Origin: Okapia johnstoni
Taxonomy: Eukaryota; Chordata; Mammalia; Artiodactyla; Giraffidae
NCBI GenBank assembly: GCA_024291935.2
Contig: CM044313.1
Coordinates: 85,993,001-86,057,000, forward strand
DNA length: 64,000 nucleotides
Reading direction: 5' to 3'
Shown: piece after piece, positions 1 through 10,919 of the stretch
Numbering within the stretch: position 1 is the stretch's first letter
Layout: each line of letters starts with the position of its first letter
Notes under the pieces: generated by a model
What the model saw: the letters and a program-made list of their open reading frames with translations, nothing else
Database searches by the model: none
Told to the model about the DNA's origin: nothing
Position numbers and translations under genes: made by a program

Positions 1-104
1 ACAGAATAATCAAATAAATGTGACTAGGCCTTTAAAACCATTATCATTCCTTCACCCTCTACATTTAATTGGATTTCAGGAAATTTGGCTTCCCTCTTTT
101 GTTT

Positions 105-255
105 TTTTCTTTTGAGACATAATTGGTATATACCATTGTATACGTTTAAGGTGTTTATTTGATCCATTTGTATATTGCAATATGATTATCACCATAGAGA
201 TAACTAACACCTCCTTCACTTCACACAACTATCTTTTCCTGTGTGTCTGGTAAAA
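105..255 (-). mobile_element. Old L1 3'-end fragment
   Basis: Read on the minus strand, this ends in the L1 3'-terminal pattern: an interrupted 'acaatg..atat..caattatgtctcaaaa' just before an A-rich end. Upstream of that is the 'gtgatcat..caatatacaaat' block of mammalian L1M 3' UTRs. It is diverged and non-coding. The upper boundary near 255 is approximate. Confidence 0.5.
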
Positions 256-1724
256 ACACAGAAGAAATAGTTTTGCTATTCATACCCTCGTTCTTGTTAT
301 CTATCAGGCCATCACGTGTCGGTTGCTTCCTTTTACCCAAGTCCACAGCTTCATACAGCAACCTGTTCACCCTTTACATTTTTATAGGGTGTCTCTCCTA
401 TTTCATTTTTATGCCTATGGGAGGGAAAGGCTCTCTGTTACCATTCTTTGTTGTTGCATATTGAAAAAACTTAAAATAGATTAAGAATGGTATTACATTC
501 TTGTGTGTACTGATTAATAACATCACACTAATAACATAATCGCACTATTAGTATTGCACACATATTATACAAGTATATAATGTATATGTATTTACTAATA
601 GAGGAATAGTGATGAATTGACTGAAGCAACTCAGCATGCAGCATGCATGCATATTAAATAATAAAATGAAATCAAGGCTATTGACAACCAAACTGAAGCC
701 TTCATCAGCTAAAAATCTCCTGAGTGCTCCCCCCTTAAATATTCCTCCTTTCCAGAAATTCTGATACCTATTTTTGTGAATTATGTTGCCTTTTAAAACT
801 GAGCTTGATAACACTGAGGAGAGAAAGTAGTACAAAGAGAAATCATGACAGTTAATGCTTGTCTTCATGAAGTCTTTAGAATGGCTCCTTTTATAAATAA
901 CCAAGTGACTTATTCAAGAGACTCTTAACATAGGACCTGATGAATAGAGAAAACACAAGTCCTTTAGGATGGCAGACAAGGTTAAATATAACTACACTTA
1001 AAAATTAAAACAAACAAACAAAAAACACCCAAGAACTTAGAGTTTTCTGGGTCAAATCCTCCTGATGTCTTACTGCCTTTTCCAGAGAAGCAACAACTTC
1101 AAGTTCTAGGAAAAACTAGTAGGTTCCACTTTAAGCAATCTCTCAGAGCAAAAATAGCCTAGGGTCCTTGTTCACTTTTTTCCTCTATGATTTTTTCTGC
1201 TTCTTCTCAGAAAAGCTCTCATCATGCCAACTCCCTTGTTTAAATTCCTCTGACTCCTCTTCTACTCTCATGCCTACCACCCCACCAACGCACAAACTCC
1301 TCCTTCCTGGAACTTGACCCCAACTTTGTCTCTGATTCCCTCTCACTTCCAGTCCCTTGCTACCTTCACTCCACCTCTAAAACTCGTCACCTACAAATTG
1401 GCACTTGCCATCTACCTCTACACATGAGCTGCTACAACTGCTGACCTTCAACACCCGCTGAAAGGAGTTCAGGGTGGAGATCAGGCATAAAGCACTCTGT
1501 CCTCTGGGAAAACTGGCAGAACAGGTCTTTAGATAGTTATTTTCAGGAGATAATATCATGAGCCCAGTTCTTGCATCTTGTCATTGCTAGAAAAGCACTA
1601 AAATCCTTCATGGTGATGTCTGCTCCTTGTGACTAGCAGTAACCTTCTGAACTCCCCAAAGTAGAGGCCCAGCAGCCATTGCTTTCTCCTTCCTTCCTGC
1701 GGTGTCCTTCCCAAGGGACGGGCA
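256..1724. other. Unassigned AT-rich DNA
   Basis: No gene or repeat family recognised. A 118-codon open frame on the minus strand (548-904) has no domain I know and no coding-like context. A short (AAAC)n-like run lies at 1009-1026. From about 1180 to 1400 the plus strand is pyrimidine-rich. The last 140 bases before the BovB may be an older repeat that I cannot name. Confidence 0.4.
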
Positions 1725-2376
1725 GGATCCAATCCCATTACTTCATGGCAGATAGATGGAGAAACAGTGGAAACAGTGGCAGACTTTATTTTGGGAGGCT
1801 CCAAAATCATTGCAGATATTGACTTCAGACATGAAACAGAAAGACACTTGCTCCTTGGAAGAAAACTTATGACCAACCTAGACAGCATATTAAAAAGCAG
1901 AGACATTACTTTGCCAGCAAAGGTCCATCTAGTCAAGGCTATTTCCAGTAGTCATGTATGGATGTGAGGTTGGACTATAAAGAAAACTGAGCATCAAAGA
2001 ATTGATGCTTTTGAACTGTGGTGTTGGGGAAGACTCTTGAGAATCCCTTGGACTGCAAGGAGATCCAACCAGTCCATCCTAAAGGAAACTAGTCCTGAAT
2101 ATTCATTGGAAGGACTGATGTTGAAGCTGAAACTCCAATACTTTGGCCACCTGATGCGAAGAGCTGACTCATTAGAAAAGACCCTGAAGCTGGGAAAGAT
2201 TGAAGGTGGGAGGAGAAGGGGATGACAGAGGATAAGATGGTTGGATGGCATGACTGACTCAATGGACATGAATTTGAGTAGACTCCAGAAGTTGGTGATG
2301 GACAGGGAGGCCTGGTGTACTGCAGTCCATGGGGTCACAAAGAGTCAGACACGACTGAGTGACTGAACTGAACTGA
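1725..2376 (+). mobile_element. BovB (RTE) LINE, 5'-truncated 3' end
   Basis: BovB is a non-LTR retrotransposon with one ORF for endonuclease plus reverse transcriptase. This copy keeps the region after the RT core, including frames reading [18 protein letters not shown] and [11 protein letters not shown], then the 3' end matching Bov-A and a (TGAAC)n-type tail. The frame breaks near 1942, where bases corresponding to the usual GGTTTTTCC are missing, and again at a TGA at 2223. It is dead, and has 652 of the roughly 3200 bases of a full element. Confidence 0.95.
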
Positions 2377-2534
2377 GGGATGAATTAAGAATATTATAAC
2401 ACTCTGTTTCTGTTAAACTCTGCCTATACCTATATGAATTGACTTTTAGCAAAAGTCTCTTCACATTACTTAGAGTACAATGTCTGCTTTCTACAGGGTT
2501 TCTAACTGATGTAATAATTAAGAAGGCAGATCTT

Positions 2535-2645
2535 AGACCCAAATGAACTTGAGATTTTAAGCTAAGCTTTATGTTACTTAATAGCTATGTGACACGGGAA
2601 AGCTTATTAAGTTCCCAATGCCCCAATTTCATCTTTAAACATATC
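2535..2645 (+). mobile_element. MIR SINE remnant (tentative)
   Basis: The segment 'ttacttaatagctatgtgac' followed by 'cccaatttcatctttaaa' follows the order of the MIR core ('acttactagctgtgtgacc' then 'cctcagtttcctcatctgtaaa'). It is strongly diverged and its edges are estimates. Confidence 0.5.
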
Positions 2646-3127
2646 TAGTAAAAGTTTACTAAGCATCCAGCACTGTTTAGGCACTGAAAAAGTTACAAAT
2701 CAATTCACATAGCCCTTAGTATAGTCCCATGATGCTGATCAATTATTGTTCATTTTTGATAGTTTTCAGTAGCTAATGAACTCACCAGAATTTACAGCCA
2801 TATGAATTGAAATCTTCTGACCCCATAGCACATGCTTGCCCACTGCCCTGGATCATAGTGCCTCCATCAAATCACTGATGTGAGAAATCAATATATTCAC
2901 AAGAGTAAAGAGCTTAGAGATGCTCTAAGCTCTAAGATGCTCTAAGTCAGTCCTCAGTAAATGTGAGTTCTTCCAATTGATGATTATAATTTTCTCTCCT
3001 ACTGAAATAATTTAGCCACAGAATAAAACTAATATATTTGCTTCAATAACAAGTTTTCTCCTAACTAGAAATGAAAGTTACTTTGGGGGGACAGGTGTGT
3101 TACAAATATTTCCACTTAAAAGTTAGA
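2646..3127. other. Unassigned DNA with a small inverted repeat
   Basis: No repeat family recognised. At 2911-2931 'agcttagag' and 'ctctaagct' form 9-bp inverted arms around 'atg'. The 11-mer 'gatgctctaag' occurs at 2919-2929 and again at 2936-2946, a 17-bp local duplication. Confidence 0.5.
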
Positions 3128-3136
3128 TTTATCAGA

Positions 3137-3315
3137 TTGCTTCCCTGGTGGCTCAGCTGGTAAAAAGTCCGCCTGCAATGAGGGAGACCAGGGTGCGGTC
3201 CCTGGGTTGGGAAGATCCCCTGGATAAGGGAAAGGCTACCCACTCCAGTATTCTTGCCTGGAGGATTCCTTGGGGTCGCAAAGAGTCCAACACAACTGAG
3301 CAACTTTCACTTCAC
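3137..3315 (+). mobile_element. Bov-tA SINE with target-site duplication
   Basis: This is a tRNA-derived head with A-box-like 'ggtggctcagctggt' and a degenerate B box ('ggtgcggtccc'), followed by the Bov-A part ending 'caactttcacttcac'. The 9-mer 'tttatcaga' flanks it at 3128-3136 and 3316-3324, so the insertion ends are defined. Such elements are transcribed by RNA polymerase III and mobilised by BovB. This copy lacks part of the Bov-A unit around 'ccatgga'. Confidence 0.93.
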
Positions 3316-3324
3316 TTTATCAGA

Positions 3325-3787
3325 CCATCAGTGAAAAATTCCTCAATAAATTTGAATTGTGCTCCACGTAAAACTCTAAGTTGATTTACAATAAGGCATA
3401 AAAGAGTTCACATACAGTGTATAGCTGTCTTTAATAATGTCAAAGCATTGTAATTAGAGCTTTTACTTGAGAAAACATGACATCATTTTTCTGCTTTTTT
3501 GTGATATACATTTTTCAAAGAGTATCTTGTCAGTATAACAACACAGTAAGGTTTCACTCACAAATTTCTGAACCACTAATTTATAATGCATGTTTTAAAG
3601 AATATAGATTCTTTGTCTCTTAATCTCTAAGAGAATAGAAGCCTACATTCTGTGGGGCAGCACAGGGCATATTACTCCAAGTTATAAAATGGTGATAGAG
3701 AAAATTTCCTTTGACTGAGGCCAATTAAAAAATGCAAATGACCTATGACACTCCCCACCCTATCCCATCTCAGCTCTTTTTAACTTT
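3325..3787. other. Unassigned AT-rich DNA
   Basis: Nothing recognisable. A short C-rich stretch 'actccccaccctatcccatct' (3750-3770) precedes the T-rich end of the next L1. Confidence 0.5.
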
Positions 3788-4130
3788 TTTTTAAATTTTA
3801 ATTGGAAGATAATTGCTTTGCAATGCTGTGTTGGCTTCTGTCATACTGCAATGCAAATCAGTCATGATACCCCTGTGCTGGTTAACAGCTTCCCACTAGT
3901 TATCTATTTTACACATGATACTGCATATATGTCAATGTCACTTTCTCAATTCGTCCCACCCTCTCCTTCCCCTGCTGTGTCCATAAGTCTGTTCTCTAAG
4001 TTTGTGTCTCCATTCCTTTCCTGAAAATAGGTTCAGCAATACTATCTTTTTAATTTCATATATATGCATTAATATTTTCCCTTCCTGACTTACTTTACTC
4101 TGTATAACAGACTCTAGGTTCACCCATCTC
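3788..4130 (-). mobile_element. L1-BT-type LINE-1 3' end (older copy)
   Basis: On the minus strand this starts in the last ORF2 codons (MNLESVIQSKVSQEGK, matching the end of ruminant L1 ORF2). It runs through the 3' UTR to 'gcaattatcttccaatt' and an A-rich tail, seen on the plus strand as 'taacttttttttaaatt'. It matches the copies at 34583-35041 and 58882-59205 but is more diverged. 5'-truncated and non-functional. Confidence 0.85.
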
Positions 4131-4941
4131 TCTACAACCTCACTAACTCTCAGCTCCTAAAATCTCTCCAGCCCTTTGTCTTGGCCTGTGCACTTTCCCT
4201 TACTGCTAATAACAAAACCAACTGCTATCAGCTCATCTGTCTGATGTGATATTTTTCCTTAACATAGATTAGGCTATTAGAAATACATATGAAAGCTGGT
4301 TTCTTGGAGGGAATGACTTTCATTAGACGTGTCAAAGAGTACAGTTTTGTCTGTCTCCTGAATAGGATCTATATGCTCACATTCTGGCTGAGTCAAACAC
4401 TCCGCTCAAGTTTTTTTCACTGAAGACTGAACATTTTTTATTAGAATCACTAGTGTGATACTGGCCCAAGTTCTCAACTATAGTGAGTTTTCAGTTCTAC
4501 TGTAGTCAATTAAGAAATTTATTTTTGTTTGCTTACAATGAAAATAATTAGATGCAGATTTGCACTCATCAAGGAATTGTCATGGTATTTTAAAACGTAG
4601 ATGTAATTAGATAAAAAATTATAATTACTAGGATTATGAAATAAAAGTAAAAAGAGTCATGGAATGTCAGATTAGAAGGGATATTTAAGTGGTATTTTTT
4701 AAAATAATTTTTATTTTGAGGCATTAATTTGTATGATCTTTCTTGGTAGAGACTGTGTCTTCATATGTATCTTATAGCCCTAAGAAAAGTAAAGCTGGTG
4801 CTAATGGCATTATAGCTGTTAGGCAGCATATACACACTAAATAGCTTCTTCTGTAGTTTTTATCAATTGGTCTCTTTTTGTTTTAACCCTTCAAGCTATG
4901 TATATAAAAAGCATGCAGTTTTCAAGCTGAAGGAAAATGAA
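4131..4941. other. Unassigned DNA
   Basis: No gene or named repeat seen. It is mostly AT-rich single-copy-looking sequence. Confidence 0.45.
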
Positions 4942-5148
4942 AGTACATGTGTGCTGTTGTGTCTGATTCTTTGCGACCCCGTGGACTGTAGCCCACCAGG
5001 CTCCTCTGTCCATGGGATTTCCCAGGCAAGAATACTGGAGTGGGTTTTTGCCATTTCCTCCTCTAGGGGATCTTCACAACCCAGGGATTGAACCTGCATC
5101 TCCTGCATTGCCAGGTGGATTCTTTAATTGAGCCACCTGGGAAGCCCT
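4942..5148 (-). mobile_element. Bov-tA SINE
   Basis: On the minus strand it begins 'gggcttcccaggtggctcaa' (tRNA-like A box) with the B-box match 'ggttcaatccctggg', followed by the complete Bov-A unit ending in 'cagacacaacagcac'. No clear flanking duplication. Confidence 0.93.
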
Positions 5149-5978
5149 TCCAAGTGATGTTTTAAAAATATTTGGAAGATTTATTTCCCTACTTCATGCT
5201 CTCTAGCTAACTAATTCTTCCACTCTCCTCATCCTTTCCCCAAAGAAAACTATCTTGCCTCAAAGGCAGCATCCATACACTCCTTGAAATATTCTTTATA
5301 AGATTATTATTTATTTTACTAAAACTGTTCCAAATAAAATAGACTAAAATTTCCTATCATTATTTAAAAAATGTAGTAGTCAAAATTAAGTGTAACATTC
5401 AGGTATAATATGAACAGAAATAACACATACTCAATTGAGTTCTTTTTTACTTCAGAGGCTGAGCTTGAGTGATTAGCCTTCTTGAAAGCAACATCACAGG
5501 TTAACTCATACTGAATTTACTGAGCTGTGAATCCTGAGATATTTTTGTCATATGCTGACGTTAGCTGAGTACCCATATCATTTGCAATTTGGATATAAGT
5601 ATGGTGCCCTCCATGTGCATATCCCTACTGCAGTTCATTTATTCAATTCAGCCTATCATTACAGAATATAGCAATCATTTCTGGATCATAATTTTTCTGC
5701 AGTGCATTCACTAGCCTTTCAAGTTTTCAGTGACACATGCATTTAATGAACACATTAGTTTCCTCCCTAATTGCTTATCCAAGTTACTGATTAAAATGTT
5801 GAACAGGACACCACTGAAGACGCAATTGTGAGGCCTCTATCCAAAATAGTATTAGTCTTCCAATCCATTTTGGTATTGTCTACATTTTAATGACTTATTA
5901 ATGGACCTAATTAATGGTCCTTGCATTTAGACTTTCAAATAAAGTGTGTTTACTGACAATAAACAGTGAGCCCATTTC
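5149..5978. other. Unassigned DNA, possibly with a CR1/L3-like remnant
   Basis: Mostly unassigned. Between about 5765 and 5900 the string 'atgttgaacaggacaccact' and following 'ccaatccattttggtattgtctac' recall the CR1/L3 LINE 'aatgttgaatagcac..tccactgga' pattern. The similarity is weak and by eye only. Confidence 0.3.
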
Positions 5979-6125
5979 TTTTTTTTTTTATTAATTTTTC
6001 ATTTTTAAAGTGTTTTGATTGCACAACGCAGCATGTGGGATCTTAGTTCCCCAACCAGGAATTGAACTCGTGCTCCCTGCAGTGGAAGCATGGAGTCTTA
6101 AACACTGAACTGCTAAGGAAGTCCT
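5979..6125 (-). mobile_element. CHR SINE, first of two adjacent copies
   Basis: On the minus strand it starts 'ggacttccttagcagttcag' and runs through 'gttcaattcctggttgggga', 'actaagatcccacatgctgc', to an A-rich tail (T-run at 5979-5988). This is the tRNA-derived CHR SINE of cetartiodactyls, older than Bov-tA. Confidence 0.85.
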
Positions 6126-6137
6126 TTTACAGCAGTT

Positions 6138-6277
6138 AGTTTTTTTGTTTTTCAGTGTCTGGGAGGGGAGGGCATGCCTCATGGCATATGGGATATTAGT
6201 TCCCCAACCAGTGATTGAACTCACACCCACTGCAGTGGAAGGGCAGAGTCTTAACCACTGGACCACCCAAGAAGTCC
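6138..6277 (-). mobile_element. CHR SINE, second adjacent copy
   Basis: The minus strand begins 'ggacttcttgggtggtccag' and continues through 'ggttaagactctgcccttcc' and 'gttcaatcactggttgggga'. It has the same orientation as the preceding CHR and lies 12 bases from it. It is more diverged in the middle. Confidence 0.83.
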
Positions 6278-6902
6278 AGAGAATGTTTCTTTTTATTAAA
6301 AAGATTTTTAAAAAAATAATTGCCTATCACATTTCTTATAGGGCTTTCCTTGAGTATTTAAAAACAGAAGTAGGAAAAGGAAATGACAGAGTTTTAATAA
6401 AGTGCATGTTTATGGCTCACTCTAAACTTTGGTCCCTGACAAACCTGAATTTATGTCTATGGCTATACGTATATGGAAATAAATGCATTTGGGAGAATAA
6501 TTGTGTTTACACATATTAAAAGTTTATTATAAGCTTCGCAGGGCATATTCTGTCCCTTCCTAAAAAGGCCATCTCTTAAAGCTTGAAATAGTCTCCCAAT
6601 TTCATTATACCCAAGATGGAGAAATTCTGATATTTGTCAAAAGCACCAGATAATCAAAAGTGCTGGGTACATTTTTCCAAGGGTAGAGAAAAGTACACAT
6701 AAATGTTAGAAATTTACATTTAATTCATCATATATACTGATTCAAATATAGTTGAAAGGATTGTTGAATTCTACCATCCCCATTGCAGTGCACTTTGAAC
6801 TTAAACAGTCCTGTACCAAAGTCTTTGTCACTTACTCTGTGACTTCGGAGGGTACTTGAGTTTTGTACCTTTACTCTAACTGTGACTTTGGAAGGTATAT
6901 GA
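6278..6902. other. Unassigned DNA
   Basis: No family recognised. A 124-codon plus-strand open frame starts inside the CHR SINE (6145) and runs to 6519. Its first third is the reverse complement of the SINE, so it is not a gene. Confidence 0.5.
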
Positions 6903-7671
6903 GCAAGAGAATTCCAGAGAAAAATATACTTCTGCTTCATTGGCTACACTAAAGCCACTGACTGTGTGGATCACAACAAACTGTGGAAAATTCTTCAAGT
7001 GATGGGAATACCAGACCACATGACCTGCCTCCAGAGATATCTGCATGCAGGTAAAGAAGCAACAGTTACAACTGGACATAGAACAACGGACTGGTTCCAA
7101 ATTGGGAAAGGAGTACATCAAGGCTGTATATTGTCACTTTGCTTATTTAACTTATATGCAGAGTACATCATGGGAAATGCCAGGCTGAATGAAGCACAAG
7201 CTGGAATCAAGATTGCCGGGAGAAATATCAATAACCTCAGATATGCAGATGACACCACCCTTATGGCAGAAAGTGAAGAGGAACTAAAAAGCCTCTCGAT
7301 GAAAGTGAAAGAGGAGAGTAAAAATGTTGGATTGCAAGGAGATCAAACAAATCAATCCTAAAGGAAATCAATCCTGAATATTCATTGGAAGGACTGATGC
7401 TGAAACTTCAGCTTCAGCTTCAGATGGCCAGTACTTTGGCCATCTGATGGAAAGAACTGACTCATTGGTAAAGACCCTGATGCTGGGGAAAATTCAAAGC
7501 AGGAGGAGAAGAGGACAGCAGAGGATGAGATGGTTGGATGGCATCACCGACGCGATGGACATGAGTTTGAGTAGGCTCCAGGAGCTGATGATCGTCAGGG
7601 AAGCCTGGCATGCTACAGTCTATGGGGTCACAAAGAGACAGGACTGAGCAACTTAACTGAACTCAGCTGAG
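6903..7671 (+). mobile_element. BovB LINE fragment with internal deletion
   Basis: It starts inside the RT domain and ends in the usual 3' tail ('actgaactcagctga'). RT motif A reads FIGYTKATD instead of FIDYAKAFD. The QG of motif B (VHQGCILSLC) and motif C YADD are kept. At about 7327-7331 the sequence jumps from the post-YADD region straight to 'attgcaaggagatc', losing about 370 bases compared with the copy at 57.0-57.8 kb. Four bases 'ttgg' are shared at the junction. A 6-bp unit 'cttcag' is repeated three times near 7407-7424. Confidence 0.95.
6966..7361 (+). pseudogene. BovB reverse transcriptase core remnant (131 codons)
   Basis: The open frame runs from MDHNKLWKIL past the RT catalytic motif LRYADDTTLM (about residues 91-100), then becomes out-of-family after residue 121 because of the deletion in the element. 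Full BovB ORFs are near 1000 residues. The motif A aspartate lies upstream of this start and is changed to glycine. It cannot encode an active enzyme. Confidence 0.9.
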
Positions 7672-7721
7672 CTTTGTAGGCTTGGATTTTCTTATCCTTA
7701 AAAGTAAGATATTATTATGTT

Positions 7722-7738
7722 GATATATGTGTGTGTGT
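7722..7738. repeat. Short (TG)n run
   Basis: 'atatgtgtgtgtgtgtg' lies at the 3'-tail side of the minus-strand Bov-tA that follows. This is the usual place for CA/TG microsatellites seeded by a SINE tail. Confidence 0.8.
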
Positions 7739-7957
7739 GTGCTCAGTTGTTCAGTCATGTCTGACTCTTTGCAATCCCATGTACTGTGGCCTGTCAGGCT
7801 CCTCTGTCTATGGCATTTTCCAGGCAAGAATACTGGAGTGGGTTGCCATTTCCTACTTCAGCAGATCTTCCCAACCCTAGGATCAAAACCGAGTCTCTTG
7901 CTTTTTCTACATTGGCAGGCAGATTCTTTACCACTGAGCCAGCCACCTGGTAAGTCC
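7739..7957 (-). mobile_element. Bov-tA SINE
   Basis: Minus strand, from 'ggacttaccaggtggctggc' through 'aatctgcctgccaatgta' and the Bov-A unit to 'ctgaacaactgagcac'. The head has an insertion around 7900-7910 ('gctttttct'). A (TA)n run follows at 7973-7993. Confidence 0.92.
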
Positions 7958-7972
7958 TTCATATATTTATGA

Positions 7973-7993
7973 CATATATATATATATATATAT
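7973..7993. repeat. (TA)n microsatellite
   Basis: Ten TA dinucleotides with flanking AT-rich sequence. Confidence 0.85.
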
Positions 7994-8782
7994 AAATATT
8001 TTAAAATACATATTTGTAAAGACCTATCTTACAAAGATTTGTAAGCATAAAATATTAGAATGCATGTAAATGAATGTACCACTGACAGAAGAGGAATATA
8101 AGAAATATTTTTCAATGAGTTCTCAGAACCTTGTGGTTGTTTTTATTTTATTTTTAAAGGCTGTTTCATCCTGTCCTTCTTTCTCTTCTGTTTATAAGAG
8201 GATAGGGTCCAGGAGCACCTTCTTCTATCCTGGAAACTGGTGAGAATATTGAAAAACATAGAGTACACCCAAATTCAGGAAAAACTTTCATATTTTAACT
8301 GTTCACCTGATCATATCTTTCTTCTCAATTATTGGATAAAATGTGTATTAAAAGGTTTAATGTTTGAGGACTCTTTATTGTGACCCCTAGAGGGCAAGAT
8401 AATACTTTCAACATAGTAAACTTAACTTGTTCATTGGATTTAACAGATGTTTTGCCAGTGTTACGCTGAAAGGTGCTGTTTAAAATCAATATCTCACATT
8501 CTATCAGTATTTAACATGAAAAAATAAAAACAATAAGCACATAGGAAACTATTCAGACAAGAGGAAATTAAATTGGCTTGAGTCACTGTTCATTTGAAAA
8601 TGGTCAAATACAGAAATTAGCTAAGTATATACACTGATTGCAACCTGGTCAAATTTATACAATGATTTCTATAAATATTTATATTTTACTTATATTTTAT
8701 TCAATTTCATAAAAAGAAGTTTCAATAGCTTAGCTTTCAAATCTATTATTACTGAAGAATAGAAGCGTAAATGTGTAAGGAA
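7994..8782. other. Unassigned AT-rich DNA
   Basis: No gene or repeat family recognised. Confidence 0.45.
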
Positions 8783-9119
8783 TCAGTCCGTTCAGTCACT
8801 CAGTCATTTCCGACTCTTTATGACCCCATGGATTGCAGCACACCAGGCTTGCCTGTCCATCACCAACTCCTGGAGCTTGCTCAAATTCTTGTCCATTGAG
8901 TCAGGGATGCCATCCAGCCATCTCATCCTCCTACTGCCTTAAATTTTTCCCAGCATCAGGGTCTTTTCCAATGAGTCAGTTCTTCACATCAGGTAGCCAA
9001 AGTATTGAAACTTCAGCTTCAGCATCAGTCCTTCCAATGAATATTCAGGACTGATATTCTTTAGGATTGACTGGTTTGATCTCCTTGCTGTCCAAGGGAC
9101 TCTCAAGAGCCTTCTCCAA
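8783..9119 (-). mobile_element. BovB LINE 3' end, 5'-truncated
   Basis: On the minus strand it reads from 'ttggagaaggctcttgagag' to the tail 'tgactgaacggactgatt'. It codes for the post-RT extension ([17 protein letters not shown]) and a broken remainder. It is 337 bp long, so very short. Confidence 0.94.
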
Positions 9120-10619
9120 AGAAATAAAGAATAGGATTCATAAAAATGGAAACAGGCAGAAATCTTCAGATTTGGGGTTATATTAGAATGTAGAGCAATA
9201 CATATTGACACTCTAAGCAGGATAATTCTTTCAGAAGTCAAAGGCAAAATTCTTTATAATTTTTATTGATGACTTTTAGCATACTGAAACATCAAAACCT
9301 TTATAACAGGACCAAAGAACACAGATGATTCAGTGCTAAACTAGCTTCTCTCATTAAAGATCAGGCCATGAGAATATATAGCACACATTATTGAAATAAC
9401 TCTGACAAAAGCACAGTCCCAGGTATTTCTGCCACTGTCTCCAAGTACCATATGCTTATGCCAACGAAGTCACCCTTTAGCCCTGGATCTTTATCTGTCC
9501 TTTTAACACTGTGAATTAGACAAGCTTATTTATATGGTTATCAGAATTTACATTCCTTAATCCAGGAAAACCCTAAGAAACCTGCCAGTTGCCCACTTTG
9601 CCCGGCGTCCTCCTAGTGCTTCATTTACTTTTGAAACATTAAAAACTGTACAGTGTGCTTTGAATTATAGATGCTAATTTAAAATGGCAAAACTGAAAAC
9701 TCTAGGTCTTTTATTTATTCACATATTCAAGAAGAAATACTTGGCTCTTACAACACAGATAATCATTTCTATGTCTACCTCTCCCCACAAAGAGTTTTCT
9801 TAATCTACTCTTCTTCATTTACAATCTTATTTCCAGAACATAAAATCAGGCATGGAAGATGCTCAGTAAATGTTAGGAGAACTAATTAAATGAGTTCTCA
9901 AAATGAATTTCAAAATGCATAACTTCTGCATCCTACAGGATTGTTCCAAGTGTCACAGTTAAATGAGACCCTATATTTAGAAATTTTGCTAATTTAAAGG
10001 CACTGTACAAATGTAAGAGCAGTACTGTCTTGTCTTGAATATGGGTTCATTAGTCTCTACAATATGCCAGTGGAGCTGTATGTCTTCACGAAGTTTAAGA
10101 ACAGATCTTTGCAGTGTTCTTTTTGCTCTCACAGAACCAATCCAAGCTGGATTCTCAGACTTTCCTGACTGTACTTTATAACAAGGCAAACATAGTTTTT
10201 ATTCATTTCACATATTCTGCCCTTTTCCACCTCTGTTCCTTTACTTAAATTGTCCTTGACATTTGGAGCAAACTAATCCGTGCTTCCTTTCCATTTCACA
10301 GTCCTATCTTCCATAAGTACTCCGTGAAATTTTGCTTATTCAGAGAGCAGCCCCTCATTAACACAGGCTCACAAGCCTTCTACTCACTCATCAGAGAGAA
10401 CAATCAATTCTAATTTACATGCAAAGGAATCTCTGGCCAGCAGGGCTGTGGGAAACCACAGTTTTGCCTTTCACAGTTTTGAGAAAACACTGAATGATAT
10501 TTTGCCTCAAATTTCAAATCTGCAGTTTTCATATGCTTGGTTCATTTTGGTTCACTTGAAGGATCAGAAAAAAAGTTAGATATCTTTCAGGCTATGGCAT
10601 ATACTACAGAGAAAGACCA
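9120..10619. other. Unassigned DNA
   Basis: No gene recognised. 'gatgctcagtaaatgttag' at 9859-9877 resembles the end of MIR/L2 elements but is too short to call. Around 10210-10370 there is a faint L2-like flavour that I could not secure. Confidence 0.4.
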
Positions 10620-10919
10620 TCTGAGATCTGCTGCTGCTGCTGCTGCTAAGTCGCTTCAGTCGTGTCCAACTCTGTGCGACCCCATAGACGGTAGCCCACC
10701 AGGCTCCCCCGTCCCTGGGATTCTCCAGGCAAGAATACTGGAGTGGCTGCCATTTCCTCCTTCAGTGCATGAAAGTGAAAAGTGAAAGTGAAGTCGCTCA
10801 GTCGTGCCCCACTCTTCGCGACCGCATGGACTGCAGCCTATCAGGCTTCTCCATCCATGGGATTTTCCAGGCAAGAGTACTGGAGTGGGGTGCCATTGCC
10901 TTCTCCGTCTGAGATCTGC
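10620..10919 (-). mobile_element. BOV-A2 SINE (dimer) with 12-bp target-site duplication
   Basis: Two Bov-A units in tandem on the minus strand (about 10907-10780 and 10770-10650), joined by the 'ttcactttcacttttcactttcatgca' type linker. They end in (AGC)n, seen as (CTG)n at 10629-10647. The 12-mer 'tctgagatctgc' is present at 10620-10631 and 10908-10919, so the insert is 10632-10907. Such GC-rich, little-diverged dimers are among the younger ruminant SINEs. Confidence 0.95.

Noticed and set aside
548..904. 118-codon open frame on the minus strand
   Set aside because: No domain, no codon bias that I can see, AT-rich surroundings and no splice or promoter context. Likely open by chance.
3139..3220. 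tRNA-like A and B boxes in Bov-tA heads (also at other SINEs)
   Set aside because: They are SINE polymerase III promoter remnants, not functional tRNA genes: no cloverleaf with anticodon and 3' end remains.
6145..6519. 124-codon plus-strand open frame
   Set aside because: Its first part is antisense to a CHR SINE and the rest is low-complexity AT-rich translation.
9855..9880. MIR/L2-like ending 'gctcagtaaatgttag'
   Set aside because: The match is under 20 bases and lacks the rest of the element. A similar short string at 23355 was rejected for the same reason.
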